Notes under the pieces: model-generated
Seen by the model: only the letters and a program-made list of their open reading frames with translations
Database searches by the model: none
What the model was told of the DNA's origin: nothing
Shown here: positions 14,858-23,553 of the stretch, piece after piece
Layout of the letters: each line of letters begins with the position of its first letter
Position numbering within the stretch: the first letter of the stretch is position 1
NCBI GenBank assembly: GCA_017640615.1
Contig: JAEPQK010000002.1
Coordinates: forward strand, 186,001-250,000
Direction of reading: 5' to 3'
DNA length: 64,000 nucleotides
Source: Rhizobiaceae bacterium
GTDB taxonomy: Bacteria > Pseudomonadota > Alphaproteobacteria > Rhizobiales > Rhizobiaceae
Translations under genes and position numbers: made by a program

Positions 14858-16498
14858 ATGAGTAACCCAAGCCAATCGGGCGAAGACTGGTGGCGCGGCG
14901 CGGTGATCTATCAGATCTACCCGCGCTCGTTTCAGGATTCCAACGGCGACGGCATCGGCGATTTGCGCGGCATCATCACACGATTGCCGTACGTTGCCTC
15001 GCTTGGTGTCGATGCGATCTGGATTTCACCGTTCTTCAAGTCGCCAATGCTCGATTTCGGCTACGACGTGGAAGATTACTGCGATGTCGACCCGATGTTC
15101 GGCACGCTGGCCGATTTCGATGCGCTGGTTGAAGAGGCCCACCGTCTCGGCCTGAAGGTGATGATCGATCAGGTGCTTTCGCACACCTCCGACAAACACC
15201 CCTGGTTCGTCGAAAGCCGCGCCTCGCGCAAGAAGCCGAAGGCGGACTGGTATGTCTGGTGCGATGCAAAGCCTGACGGTTCGCCACCCAACAACTGGCT
15301 GTCGGTCTTCGGCGGTTCGTCCTGGGAATGGGACAGCGTGCGCCGCCAATATTATCTGCACAACTTCCTGCGTGAGCAGCCGGACCTCAACTTCCACAAC
15401 CCTCAGGTACAGGACGCGATTCTGGATACCGTGCGCTTCTGGCTGGAACGCGGCGTTGACGGGTTCCGACTGGACACGGTCAATTTCTATTTCCACGACG
15501 CCGAGCTGCGCGACAATCCACCGGTCGCCGAGGATGACCCTGGGCGTGAAGGCACCAATCCCTACGGATTTCAGAACCATCTCCATGACAAGACGCGGCC
15601 GGAGAACCTGGAATTCTTGCGCCGCTTCCGGGCGCTTCTCGACGAATATGGTGGGCGCGCAGCCGTGGGCGAGGTAGGCGATGATCGCGAGCGCTCGCTT
15701 AAGATCGTCTCGGACTACACTAGTGGCGGCGACAAGCTGCACAAATGTTACACGTTCGATCTGCTTGGACCGGACTTCTCGTCCGACTTCATCAGGAACG
15801 AAATCAACACCTTCGAGCGCGGCGTAAAGGACGGCTGGATCTGCTGGGCGGCTTCGAACCATGACGTGCCGCGTCATGTAACGCGCTGGACGCCACCGGG
15901 TGCCGATCCGGACCGCACCGCAATGTTTGCGCTGACGCTGTTGATGACGCTGCGCGGTTCCGTCTGCATCTATCAGGGCGAGGAGCTGGGTTTCGGCGAG
16001 GCCGAAGTCGCATTCGAGGATCTCCAGGACCCATACGGCATTCGCTTCTGGCCGGGTTTCAAGGGTCGCGACGGCTGTCGTACGCCAATGGCGTGGGACG
16101 CGGCGGAACCGAATGCCGGTTTCTCGGCCGGCAAGCCATGGCTGCCGGTGAGCGCCACCCACATCACGCGCGCAGTCGCTGCGCAGGAAGAGCCCGACGG
16201 CTCAGTGCTAAACGCCTACCGGCGCATGATAGCGCTGCGCCGTAGTCACCCGGCTTTGCGCGCCGGTGCGATCCGGCTGGTGCCATCGGTCGGCGAGGTT
16301 CTGGCCTTCGTACGCGAAGAGGCGCGGGAACCCATATTATGCGTCTTCAATTTTGCGGAAGAGGCCGTCGAATGGCCGCTGCCGGTCGCTGCGGGTGAGG
16401 TGGCGCGGCCACTCGATGAGCCGGCGCTGGGCGCAAGTTGGAACGGAACGTCTGTCAGCCTGCCGGGCAGATCGGCATTTCTGGCGTTGCTGGTTTAG
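14858..16498 (+). CDS. GH13 alpha-glucosidase (AglA/oligo-1,6-glucosidase type)
   Basis: Cytoplasmic alpha-glucosidase of 546 residues, probably hydrolysing short malto- or isomalto-oligosaccharides released during glycogen breakdown. Seen motifs are WWRGAVIYQIYPRSF at the N-terminus, DVEDYCDVDPMFGT, DQVLSHTSDKHPWF, the nucleophile block GVDGFRLDTVNFYF, AVGEVGDD with the acid/base Glu, and ASNHDVPRH. ATG 14858 is 13 bases after the glgX stop. Trehalose synthase or sucrose hydrolase are related alternatives; the exact linkage preference cannot be read here. Its 3' end overlaps the convergent AlkB-like gene by four bases. Confidence 0.88.
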   Translation: MSNPSQSGEDWWRGAVIYQIYPRSFQDSNGDGIGDLRGIITRLPYVASLGVDAIWISPFFKSPMLDFGYDVEDYCDVDPMFGTLADFDALVEEAHRLGLKVMIDQVLSHTSDKHPWFVESRASRKKPKADWYVWCDAKPDGSPPNNWLSVFGGSSWEWDSVRRQYYLHNFLREQPDLNFHNPQVQDAILDTVRFWLERGVDGFRLDTVNFYFHDAELRDNPPVAEDDPGREGTNPYGFQNHLHDKTRPENLEFLRRFRALLDEYGGRAAVGEVGDDRERSLKIVSDYTSGGDKLHKCYTFDLLGPDFSSDFIRNEINTFERGVKDGWICWAASNHDVPRHVTRWTPPGADPDRTAMFALTLLMTLRGSVCIYQGEELGFGEAEVAFEDLQDPYGIRFWPGFKGRDGCRTPMAWDAAEPNAGFSAGKPWLPVSATHITRAVAAQEEPDGSVLNAYRRMIALRRSHPALRAGAIRLVPSVGEVLAFVREEAREPILCVFNFAEEAVEWPLPVAAGEVARPLDEPALGASWNGTSVSLPGRSAFLALLV

Positions 16499-17532
16499 CC
16501 CGCCGCCGCAGCAATTGCGCGTTCGTCAGCGGAGGCGAACTCCAGCATCCACTTTTCGACCAGCGGGTCCATGACGGAAAACCACAGTGGCGGCACCAGT
16601 GCACAGGCGAAGGTCAGCCCGGCCGAATGCGGATTGATCGGTGCGTTCTCCGGAAGCTGGATCTGGCGGTAGGGCCGGTCATCATTGACGTGATGGTCTG
16701 AATGCCAGCCGGCATTGAACAGAGCGCGGGAGGAAACACCGCCCTTCGCATTCCAGGAATGGCGCATCTCGATGTCGCTGCCCGGCACGCGCACCAGCCC
16801 GTAGTGAGAGGAGTATTTCGTTGCTTCAACGATGATGCGCGCCAGCGCGCCCGCACAAATGAAAGCCAAGAGGCCGCGCCAACCCGCAGTGAGATAGAAC
16901 AGGGCGAGCACCGCAAGCTGAACAATTACGGCCTGCAGGACACGGTTTTGCAGTGACCATCCGGTGCCGCCGAGTCGCTTCGCCTCCAGCCGGAACGAAC
17001 CTACCGCAGCCCCCGGCACTGAACGGAAGAGGAAGTGCCAGAAGCCTTCGCCTTTGCGTGCTGAGGAGGGGTCGGCAGGCGTCGCAACAAGCGAGTGGTG
17101 CAGATCGTGACCGACCGTGTCGGCGGGGTCGAGCGAGAGTGCCTCCAGCACCATGCCGAGGAAGAACCGGACAGGCCTGTCTTCCTGATGGATGAGTTCA
17201 TGCGCGACGATGTTTGCGATGGTGCCGAAGACCGCGCCTGCAATCAGGGTGCCGGCGATTAGTTCGACCGTGGTTGCGCTGGGGATGAACGCCGCGAATG
17301 CGGCCGCAAGCACAACGGAGAGTATTGCGGTCGGCATCAGTATATCCGGCTCGCTTTCGGCATCGCCTTCGTCGCGCACCTGCCAAACGGCGTCGAGCGC
17401 CGTCGCAGCGAAAATCACATAGGCCATCCCTGCCCACAGCGCTGCCCCACCGATGAGCAGCGTTGCAGAGATGAAAAGCAACGAAAACGGCGCGAACACG
17501 ACCCGGAATACTGAAATCAAAAGTGCCCCCAA
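16495..17532 (-). CDS. alkB: AlkB-like membrane alkane 1-monooxygenase / fatty acid desaturase-superfamily hydroxylase
   Basis: Integral-membrane non-haem di-iron hydroxylase, expected to oxidise terminal methyl groups of alkanes with rubredoxin as electron donor. The His boxes are clear: HELIHQ, GHDLHHSLVATPADPSSAR and NAGWHSDHHVNDDRPYRQ, plus SSHYGLVR and RHSWN typical of AlkB. Several hydrophobic segments surround them. At 345 residues it is shorter than most AlkB proteins (about 400). No ATG is available at the N-terminus: the frame opens with TTG 17532, and an ATG lies just upstream in another frame near runs of A, G and T. No rubredoxin gene is nearby. Substrate is uncertain. Confidence 0.82.
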   Translation of the reverse strand: MGALLISVFRVVFAPFSLLFISATLLIGGAALWAGMAYVIFAATALDAVWQVRDEGDAESEPDILMPTAILSVVLAAAFAAFIPSATTVELIAGTLIAGAVFGTIANIVAHELIHQEDRPVRFFLGMVLEALSLDPADTVGHDLHHSLVATPADPSSARKGEGFWHFLFRSVPGAAVGSFRLEAKRLGGTGWSLQNRVLQAVIVQLAVLALFYLTAGWRGLLAFICAGALARIIVEATKYSSHYGLVRVPGSDIEMRHSWNAKGGVSSRALFNAGWHSDHHVNDDRPYRQIQLPENAPINPHSAGLTFACALVPPLWFSVMDPLVEKWMLEFASADERAIAAAAG

Positions 17533-17701
17533 CTGGCCTCGTTTTTGCCGAGGCTCTCATGCGATGCAATCGATCGCGGCGCGTCGTCCCCACAGCCGAA
17601 CCGCCCAGTCATTGGAGCGCAATTCGGCGTGCTTTGACAAGGATCGGGTTCAAGATGCGACACTTGGTCGGGGATAAATGTCTGGCCTTGCCGCTGGCCC
17701 C

Positions 17702-18856
17702 TTACCAGGGCAGCGGGGCGTGGAGGTTGTGGCGGCCGACCTTGTTGATGTCGCGTTCGCCGCAGAACGCCATCGTCAGGTCGAGCTCTTTGTGCAGAAT
17801 GTCCAATGTGCGGCGAACCCCGGCCTGTCCGCCTGCGCCCAGCCCGTAGAGCCAGGCTCGCCCGACATAGGTGCCCTTTGCGCCCAGCGCGAGCGCACGC
17901 ATGATGTCCTGTCCGCTCGAAATACCGCCGTCCATGTGGACTTCGAGTCGGTCGCCGACCGCCTCAACGATGCTTTCCAGCACCGAAATGGAGGAGGGCG
18001 CGCCGTCAAGCTGGCGGCCACCATGGTTTGAGGCGATGATGGCATCGGCGCCGATGTCGGCTGCCATACGAGCATCGTCCACATTCATGATTCCCTTGAC
18101 GATGAACTTGCGGCCCCATCGCTTTCTAAGCTTCTCGGCCTTCTTCCAGTCGAGTTCGAGATCGAATTGCTCGGCTGCCCATGCGGAGAGGGACGCAGTG
18201 TTGCTGACGCCTTTCGCATGCCCGACGATATTGCCGAATGTTCGGTTTTTTGTCCCAAGCATCTTCATGCACCAGCGCGGCCGCGAGGCAAGCTGTGCAA
18301 GTGTGCCCAGCCCGAATTTGGGTGGCGCGCCCAGCCCGTTGCGCAGGTCTTTGTGGCGTTGGCCGAGGATCTGCAGGTCCAGCGTCAGCACAAGTGCGTC
18401 GCAGCCGGCGCTCTCGGCCCGCCCAATCAGGTTTTCGACGAAGTCCTGATCCTGCATGACGTAGAGCTGAAACCAGAAGGGCTTGTTCGTCGCTTCCGCG
18501 ACGGCCTCGATCGAGCAGATGCTCATGGTCGAAAGCACGAAGGGAATTCCGAAATCTTCAGCAGCTTTGGCGCCGAGTATCTCGCCATCGGCGTGTTGCA
18601 TTCCCGTCAGTCCGGTCGGTGCGATAGCGACCGGCATCGCAACCGGCCGGCCAGCCATCGTGCTTTCCAGAGTGCGGTTCGAAAGGTCAACTGCGACCCG
18701 TTGCTCGAACTTGATCTTCTGCAGGTCCTCGGCGTTCCAACGATAGGTGCTTTCCGTCCAGGAGCCGCTATCCGCGTAGTCAAAAAACATGCGGGGAACC
18801 CGTGCGCGGGCCATTTGCTTGAGGTCGGCGATGGTCAGCGCGTCGTCGATATGCAT
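17702..18856 (-). CDS. lldD: FMN-dependent alpha-hydroxy acid dehydrogenase (L-lactate dehydrogenase type)
   Basis: Oxidises L-lactate or a related 2-hydroxy acid to the keto acid, passing electrons to the respiratory chain. The 384-residue protein has the FMN-binding block PVAIAPTGLTGM, FQLYVMQD, ALVLTLDLQ, KGIMNVDDA and the active-site signature SNHGGRQLDG with its catalytic histidine. DGGISSGQD and GRAWLYGLGAGG complete the phosphate site. ATG 18856 has AAGGAG at a good distance. A 7-bp inverted repeat lies 53 bases upstream. Mandelate or glycolate dehydrogenase are family alternatives. Confidence 0.9.
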   Translation of the reverse strand: MHIDDALTIADLKQMARARVPRMFFDYADSGSWTESTYRWNAEDLQKIKFEQRVAVDLSNRTLESTMAGRPVAMPVAIAPTGLTGMQHADGEILGAKAAEDFGIPFVLSTMSICSIEAVAEATNKPFWFQLYVMQDQDFVENLIGRAESAGCDALVLTLDLQILGQRHKDLRNGLGAPPKFGLGTLAQLASRPRWCMKMLGTKNRTFGNIVGHAKGVSNTASLSAWAAEQFDLELDWKKAEKLRKRWGRKFIVKGIMNVDDARMAADIGADAIIASNHGGRQLDGAPSSISVLESIVEAVGDRLEVHMDGGISSGQDIMRALALGAKGTYVGRAWLYGLGAGGQAGVRRTLDILHKELDLTMAFCGERDINKVGRHNLHAPLPW

Positions 18857-18908
18857 CGGTGAACTCCTTCGTCAGGCGCCACAACTCCTAGGGCCGCGGC
18901 GTTGCTCT

Positions 18909-18931
18909 TTCAACGTACATGTGCCGTTGAA
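18909..18931. promoter_or_regulatory. Inverted repeat TTCAACG-N9-CGTTGAA upstream of lldD
   Basis: Perfect 7-bp arms separated by nine bases, centred 64 bases upstream of the lldD start codon. The position fits an operator. lldD-type genes are often controlled by GntR-family regulators, but the sequence does not match the E. coli LldR site, so the protein that binds is unknown. Confidence 0.35.
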
Positions 18932-19075
18932 CACAACGACGCTGCGGCAGCACCGAGACCAGCGGGGCAAAGCCACAGGACCGTGTCGGCGCGTCGCGGT
19001 CGCGGGCGCTGAAAGTGCAGGGCGGGAATTCAGGTGGGAGCGTCTTCGGGAAAGTCACTAAGTGATTGAATTTGC

Positions 19076-19152
19076 TGGTCGGAGTGGCAGGATTCGAACC
19101 TGCGACCCCGTCGTCCCGAACGACGTGCGCTACCAGGCTGCGCTACACTCCG
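19076..19152 (-). tRNA. tRNA-Pro (anticodon CGG)
   Basis: On the minus strand a 77-nt cloverleaf can be folded. The acceptor stem pairs CGGAGTG with CACTCCG. The D arm contains GCGCAGCCTGGTAGCGC, and the anticodon stem CGTCG/CGACG closes the loop TTCGGGA with anticodon CGG. The T arm has GGTTCGAATCC. Discriminator A and an encoded CCA follow. It lies alone between lldD and betB; no integrase or attachment-site duplication was seen beside it. Confidence 0.97.
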
Positions 19153-19237
19153 TAACCAGTGCGCGGGCTTATAGCGTCAGCGTTGCTGCTCCGCAAGCGC
19201 AATGCTGGCGCCAAATGCCGCGCATTGCGCCGCATGC

Positions 19238-20701
19238 TCAATAGGGGCTGTCTACCGCGCCGGTTTCGACATAGACCGATTTGAGCTGCGAATAATGTTC
19301 GAGCGCGGCAAGGCTGTTCTCGCGGCCAATGCCCGACTGCTTGAACCCGCCGAAGGGCATTTCCACGGGCGTAAGATTATAGGCGTTGATCCAGCACGTA
19401 CCGGCCTGAAGCTGTGCGGTGACCCGGTGCGCGCGTGCCATGTCGTTGGTGAAAACGCCGGCTGCCAGCCCGAACTCGGTGTTGTTGGCACGTGAGACCA
19501 CCTCGTCTTCCGTCTCGAAATCGAGCACGCACATGACAGGCCCGAAAATCTCCTCGCGCGCAATGCGCATGCTGTCGGTCACATTGGCGAAGACGGTCGG
19601 CTCCACAAAGCAGCCGCCATCCATGCCATGCATCGAAGGCGCGCCGCCGCCGACAAGCAGGTCGGCGCCGTCCTGCCGCCCGATCTCGATGTAAGACATC
19701 ACCTTCTCATGCTGGGCGCGGCTGACGAGCGGACCCATCTGCGTCTCAGTGTCGAGCGGATCGCCGATGCGGATTGCCTTGGTGCGCTCGACAAGCCGCT
19801 CCAGAAAGCGCTGCCGGATACCCGATTGCACGAAAACACGAGTGCCATTCGAACAGACCTGGCCGGTTGAATAGAAATTGCCCAGCATGGCGCCGCCAAT
19901 CGCGTTTTCGACATCCGCGTCGTTGAAGACGATGATCGGTGACTTGCCGCCGAGCTCCATCGTGGCGTGTTTGAGCTGGCCGCCGGCCGTTGCCATGACT
20001 TTGCGCCCGGTCGGCACGGAGCCGGTCAGCGAAATCTTGTCGATGCGCGGATGGCTGGTGAGGGCCGCCCCCACGGGTCCCAGTCCTTGAACCACGTTGA
20101 ACAGCCCGTCGGGCAGTCCCGCTTCGGTGTAAATCTCTGCCAGTGCAAGCGCCGAAAGTGGCGTGGTTTCGGACGGTTTGAACACCATGGCGTTGCCCAT
20201 GGCGAGCGCTGGCGCGGACTTCCATCCGGCGATTTGGATGGGATAGTTCCAGGCGCCTACGCCGAGGCACACGCCAAGCGGCTCGCGGCGTGTGTAGCCG
20301 AACGGGCCTCCGAGATCGAAATAATCGCCATTGAAGGCCGCGACCGCGCCACCGAAAAACTCGAGCGCCTCGGCTGCCGATGGCGCGTCGGCAACGAGCG
20401 TTTCCTGGATCGCCTTGCCGGTGTCGAGCGTTTCCAGCCGCGCCAGATAGTCGTTGCGCTGGATCAGAAGATCGGCAGCGCGGCGCAGCACCCGACCGCG
20501 CTCGACCGGCTTCAGTCGCGCCCACTCGCGCTGCGCGTTGGCAGCCGACTCGATTGCCAGTTCGATTATGTTGGGCGTTGCCGCATGAACATGCGCAATC
20601 ACCTCGCCGGTGGCCGGGTAGACAACCTGAATGAGTTCGCCGTGGTCATCTTCGACGAAGCGACCGTTGATGTAGTGCGAGGCTTTGGGCTGTACCTGCA
20701 T
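19238..20701 (-). CDS. betB: Betaine aldehyde dehydrogenase
   Basis: NAD-dependent oxidation of betaine aldehyde to glycine betaine, the second step from choline. The 487-residue protein has the cofactor loop [31 protein letters not shown], the catalytic glutamate motif MELGGKSP and the nucleophile motif [10 protein letters not shown] with Cys at about residue 283. The C-terminal [26 protein letters not shown] is typical of BetB. It is the last gene of a minus-strand group with betA and a PLP dehydratase, 53 bases after betA. Confidence 0.96.
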   Translation of the reverse strand: MQVQPKASHYINGRFVEDDHGELIQVVYPATGEVIAHVHAATPNIIELAIESAANAQREWARLKPVERGRVLRRAADLLIQRNDYLARLETLDTGKAIQETLVADAPSAAEALEFFGGAVAAFNGDYFDLGGPFGYTRREPLGVCLGVGAWNYPIQIAGWKSAPALAMGNAMVFKPSETTPLSALALAEIYTEAGLPDGLFNVVQGLGPVGAALTSHPRIDKISLTGSVPTGRKVMATAGGQLKHATMELGGKSPIIVFNDADVENAIGGAMLGNFYSTGQVCSNGTRVFVQSGIRQRFLERLVERTKAIRIGDPLDTETQMGPLVSRAQHEKVMSYIEIGRQDGADLLVGGGAPSMHGMDGGCFVEPTVFANVTDSMRIAREEIFGPVMCVLDFETEDEVVSRANNTEFGLAAGVFTNDMARAHRVTAQLQAGTCWINAYNLTPVEMPFGGFKQSGIGRENSLAALEHYSQLKSVYVETGAVDSPY

Positions 20702-20754
20702 GAGGTGCTCCTGACCCTGTTCCAGATTCGATTATAGCAGTGCTGGCTGTGCGC

Positions 20755-22407
20755 CTACCGGTCGCTTTCACGCCAGCGGGGGTTGATCCACGGCTCCAGA
20801 TTTTCCGGCGCGAGCGGCGTCTTGCCGAGGATCATATCGGAAGCCTTCTCGCCGACCATGATTGAAGGCGCGTTGAGATTGCCGTTGGTGATGCGTGGGA
20901 AGATCGACGAATCGGCAACGCGCAGTCCCTCGACCCCGATTACCTTGCACTCAGGATCAATGACGCTCATGCGGTCGTTCGCCCGGCCCATGCGGCATGT
21001 GCCGCAGGGGTGATACGCGCTTTCCACATGCTCGCGGATATAGTCGTCGAGTTCCTCGTCCGTTGTTCTGTTTGCGCCCGGCGAAAGCTCCTCACCGCGA
21101 AATGGTGCGAACGCGTCTTGCGCGAAAATTTCGCGGGTCAGGCGAATGCAATGCCGGAACTCGGCCCAGTCGTCCGGATGCGACATGTAGTTGAACAGAA
21201 TGCGCGGTTTGTCGGCCGGGTCTGCGGAGCGCAGCGTGACCGATCCGCGCGACTTCGATCGCATGGGCCCAACATGCGCCTGAAAGCCATGCCCGTCGGC
21301 GGCGGCCTTGCCATCATATCGAACCGCCGCCGGCAGGAAATGATACTGAATGTCTGGATAGTCGATACCCGCTGCCGAGCGCACAAATGCCGCGGCTTCG
21401 AAATGGTTCGACGTGCCGGGGCCCGAGCGCAGGAAAAGCCATTCGGCGCCGATCAGTGCCTTGGAAAAAAGGTCGAGCTTTGAGTTGAGAGTGATCGGCT
21501 TCACCGACCGCTGCTGCACATAAAGCTCCAGATGGTCCTGCAGGTTCTGACCGACACCCGGTCTGTCGGCGACGACCTCTATGCCATGCTCTGTAAGGTG
21601 AGCCGCCGGCCCGATGCCTGAAAGCATGAGAAGCTTGGGCGAATTGATGGACGACGCCGCAAGCACGACTTCACGCCGCGCCTTAACAAGTTGAATCTGT
21701 TTGTCAGCTAATATTTCGACCCCGATCGCGCGTTGATTCTCGATCGCCACACGGCGCGCCAAGCCTCTGACGAGACTCACGTTTTTTCGCTTCAACGCGG
21801 GCCGCAGATAGGCGTTTGCGGCGGACCAGCGGCGCCCCTGATGGATCGTCTGTTCCATCGGCCCGAAGCCTTCCTGCTTCGAGCCATTGTAGTCAGCGGT
21901 GGTTTCGAACCCGGCCTGTTTGCCTGCTTCCATGAAGGCGGAAAAGAGCGGGTTCTTCTGTGCCCCGCGCTGAACGTGCAGCGGGCCCGCCGTACCGCGC
22001 CAGCCGGCTTCGCCGCCATGCGAATGTTCCATGCGGCGGAAATAGGGGAGCACGTCGGCGAAGCTCCAGCCGCTGGCGCCGACCTCCGCCCAGTGGTCGA
22101 AGTCGCGCGCATGACCGCGCACATACACCATGCCGTTGATGGAGGATGAGCCGCCAAGCACCTTGCCGCGCGGCGTGGCGAGAACGCGGCCGCCGAGATG
22201 CGGTTCCGGCTCGGTTGCGAAACCCCAGTCATAGACGCTGGTGTTCATTGGGATCGAGAACGCCGCCGGCATCTGAATGAGCGGCCCGATATCGGAGCCG
22301 CCATGCTCGATCACTATGACGCTGTTCCGACCGTCTTCGGAAAGCCGGTAGGCAAGCGCGCAGCCGGCCGAGCCGGCGCCGACGATAACGAAATCTGCTT
22401 CAATCAT
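20755..22407 (-). CDS. betA: Choline dehydrogenase
   Basis: FAD-dependent GMC oxidoreductase oxidising choline to betaine aldehyde at the membrane. The 550-residue protein starts with the dinucleotide fold [21 protein letters not shown] signatures follow: [19 protein letters not shown] and the second signature [17 protein letters not shown]. The C-terminal region has the catalytic [10 protein letters not shown] and a second conserved region [22 protein letters not shown]. It precedes betB, and the pair defines choline-to-betaine osmoprotectant synthesis. No betI or betC is in the window. Confidence 0.95.
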   Translation of the reverse strand: MIEADFVIVGAGSAGCALAYRLSEDGRNSVIVIEHGGSDIGPLIQMPAAFSIPMNTSVYDWGFATEPEPHLGGRVLATPRGKVLGGSSSINGMVYVRGHARDFDHWAEVGASGWSFADVLPYFRRMEHSHGGEAGWRGTAGPLHVQRGAQKNPLFSAFMEAGKQAGFETTADYNGSKQEGFGPMEQTIHQGRRWSAANAYLRPALKRKNVSLVRGLARRVAIENQRAIGVEILADKQIQLVKARREVVLAASSINSPKLLMLSGIGPAAHLTEHGIEVVADRPGVGQNLQDHLELYVQQRSVKPITLNSKLDLFSKALIGAEWLFLRSGPGTSNHFEAAAFVRSAAGIDYPDIQYHFLPAAVRYDGKAAADGHGFQAHVGPMRSKSRGSVTLRSADPADKPRILFNYMSHPDDWAEFRHCIRLTREIFAQDAFAPFRGEELSPGANRTTDEELDDYIREHVESAYHPCGTCRMGRANDRMSVIDPECKVIGVEGLRVADSSIFPRITNGNLNAPSIMVGEKASDMILGKTPLAPENLEPWINPRWRESDR

Positions 22408-22417
22408 TGCTGACGTG

Positions 22418-23410
22418 TCAGGTGTCGGAGATGTGCTTCATGTAGTCGGCGAGCGAGACATTGCCGCCCGTGGCGACGACGACGACCGTTCTGTCCGCGA
22501 CATCAACCTTGCCAGAAAGCGCCGCGGCGAGCGCCGATGCTCCGGAAGGTTCAAGCACCAACTTGAGCCGTTCGAAGGCGAATTTCATCGCTGCCCGCAC
22601 CTCGTCGTCCCGCACAGCAAGGCCACGCACGCCGGCGGCCGATACAGCGGCGAAGGGAGCGTCGCCGGGCCGCCGGGCCATCAGTCCGTCGCAGATTGAC
22701 GGCGCGCCGAGCGGCATCGTCTCTATTTCTCCGCGCGCCAGCGAAACACCCATGCCGTTGAAACCTTCGGGCTCGACACCGTAGATCGCTGTTTGCGGTG
22801 AGCAATAGTGGAAGGCGAGTGCGACGCCGCCGATCAGCCCACCGCCGCCGACGGGGCAGAACACGATGTCGGCTTCCGCGCCGTAGTCGGCAAGCTGGTC
22901 GAGCGCTTCGAGCCCCGCGCCCGCCTGTCCCGCAACGATTTCTGGGTCGTCAAAAGGGTGAAGCAGAACCAGGCCTTGTTCGGCTGAGATTTCGCGCGCC
23001 TTTTCCAGCGCCACTTCCTCCCGCGCGCGCTCGCCATGCTCCGTCTGGATCACGGTCGCGCCATAGCCGCGCGTTGCGTCGCTTTTGGCTTTCGGCGCGT
23101 CAATCGGCATGACGATCGTCACCGGAATGCCCAGCGCCTCACCGGCGGCGGCAAGGCCTTGCGCAAAATTGCCCGAGGAATAGGCGACCACGCCTGTCCG
23201 GCGTTCCGCGTCCGTGAGCTTGAGCAGCCGCCAATAGGCCCCGCGTATCTTGAAGGAACCGGCCCATTGCAGGGATTCCGGCTTCACGAACACCTGCTTT
23301 GCGCCGGTCAGCCTTGCGAGTGGCCGCGATTCCAGTAAAGGCGTAATCTGTGTCGCCTTCGACGTCTCGGCGTAGGCGCGTTTCAGATGGTCAAGCGAGG
23401 GGACATTCAT
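22418..23410 (-). CDS. PLP-dependent threonine/serine dehydratase-like protein
   Basis: Fold-type II PLP enzyme of 330 residues related to threonine ammonia-lyase. The PLP lysine lies in [28 protein letters not shown] binds the substrate carboxylate, and VGGGGLIGG is the phosphate-binding loop. It starts with [15 protein letters not shown] and lacks the C-terminal ACT regulatory domain of biosynthetic IlvA, so it is probably a catabolic or side-pathway dehydratase. It is separated from betA by only ten bases and probably heads the bet operon. Hydroxyectoine-utilisation EutB is a related alternative. Confidence 0.82.
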   Translation of the reverse strand: MNVPSLDHLKRAYAETSKATQITPLLESRPLARLTGAKQVFVKPESLQWAGSFKIRGAYWRLLKLTDAERRTGVVAYSSGNFAQGLAAAGEALGIPVTIVMPIDAPKAKSDATRGYGATVIQTEHGERAREEVALEKAREISAEQGLVLLHPFDDPEIVAGQAGAGLEALDQLADYGAEADIVFCPVGGGGLIGGVALAFHYCSPQTAIYGVEPEGFNGMGVSLARGEIETMPLGAPSICDGLMARRPGDAPFAAVSAAGVRGLAVRDDEVRAAMKFAFERLKLVLEPSGASALAAALSGKVDVADRTVVVVATGGNVSLADYMKHISDT

Positions 23411-23480
23411 TGCGCTTCTCCTGAAGCCATCAATTGCCGAATTTGGCCCAACGGTCCAGCTTTACGCGGGTTGGAAAATA

Positions 23481-23494
23481 GTTCATTGTTGAAC
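23481..23494. promoter_or_regulatory. Palindrome GTTCA-N4-TGAAC in a divergent promoter region
   Basis: Perfect 5-bp arms with a 4-base spacer, between the dehydratase-betA-betB operon (start 23410) and the divergent thiolase gene (start 23554). It is about 70 bases from the first and 60 from the second. The position suits an operator; the regulator is unknown. BetI was considered, but its usual site has the opposite arm order. Confidence 0.35.
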
Positions 23495-23495
23495 A

Positions 23496-23527
23496 AATTT
23501 GGGAGGCGCTGGATGGCGCCCCAAATT
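23496..23527. promoter_or_regulatory. Long dyad AATTTGGG...GCGC/GCGC...CCCAAATT
   Basis: Outer arms of eight bases and inner arms of four bases are complementary, with a 2-base bulge and a 6-base loop. It ends 26 bases before the thiolase start codon. It could be a regulator-binding dyad or a hairpin in the thiolase 5' leader. There is no U-run, so it is not a typical terminator. Confidence 0.4.
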
Positions 23528-23553
23528 GTGGTTGATCACAAGGGAGAACACCC

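Noticed and set aside
15026-16162. Minus-strand 378-codon open frame
   Set aside because: Antisense of the GH13 alpha-glucosidase; no family-like sequence.
19076-19152. tRNA-Pro as an integration site of a genomic island
   Set aside because: No integrase, no repeated 3' tRNA end and ordinary core genes on both sides.
23481-23494. LexA or BetI site reading of GTTCATTGTTGAAC
   Set aside because: It lacks the second GTTC of a LexA direct repeat, and its arm order is opposite to the usual BetI palindrome. Kept only as a palindrome of unknown function.
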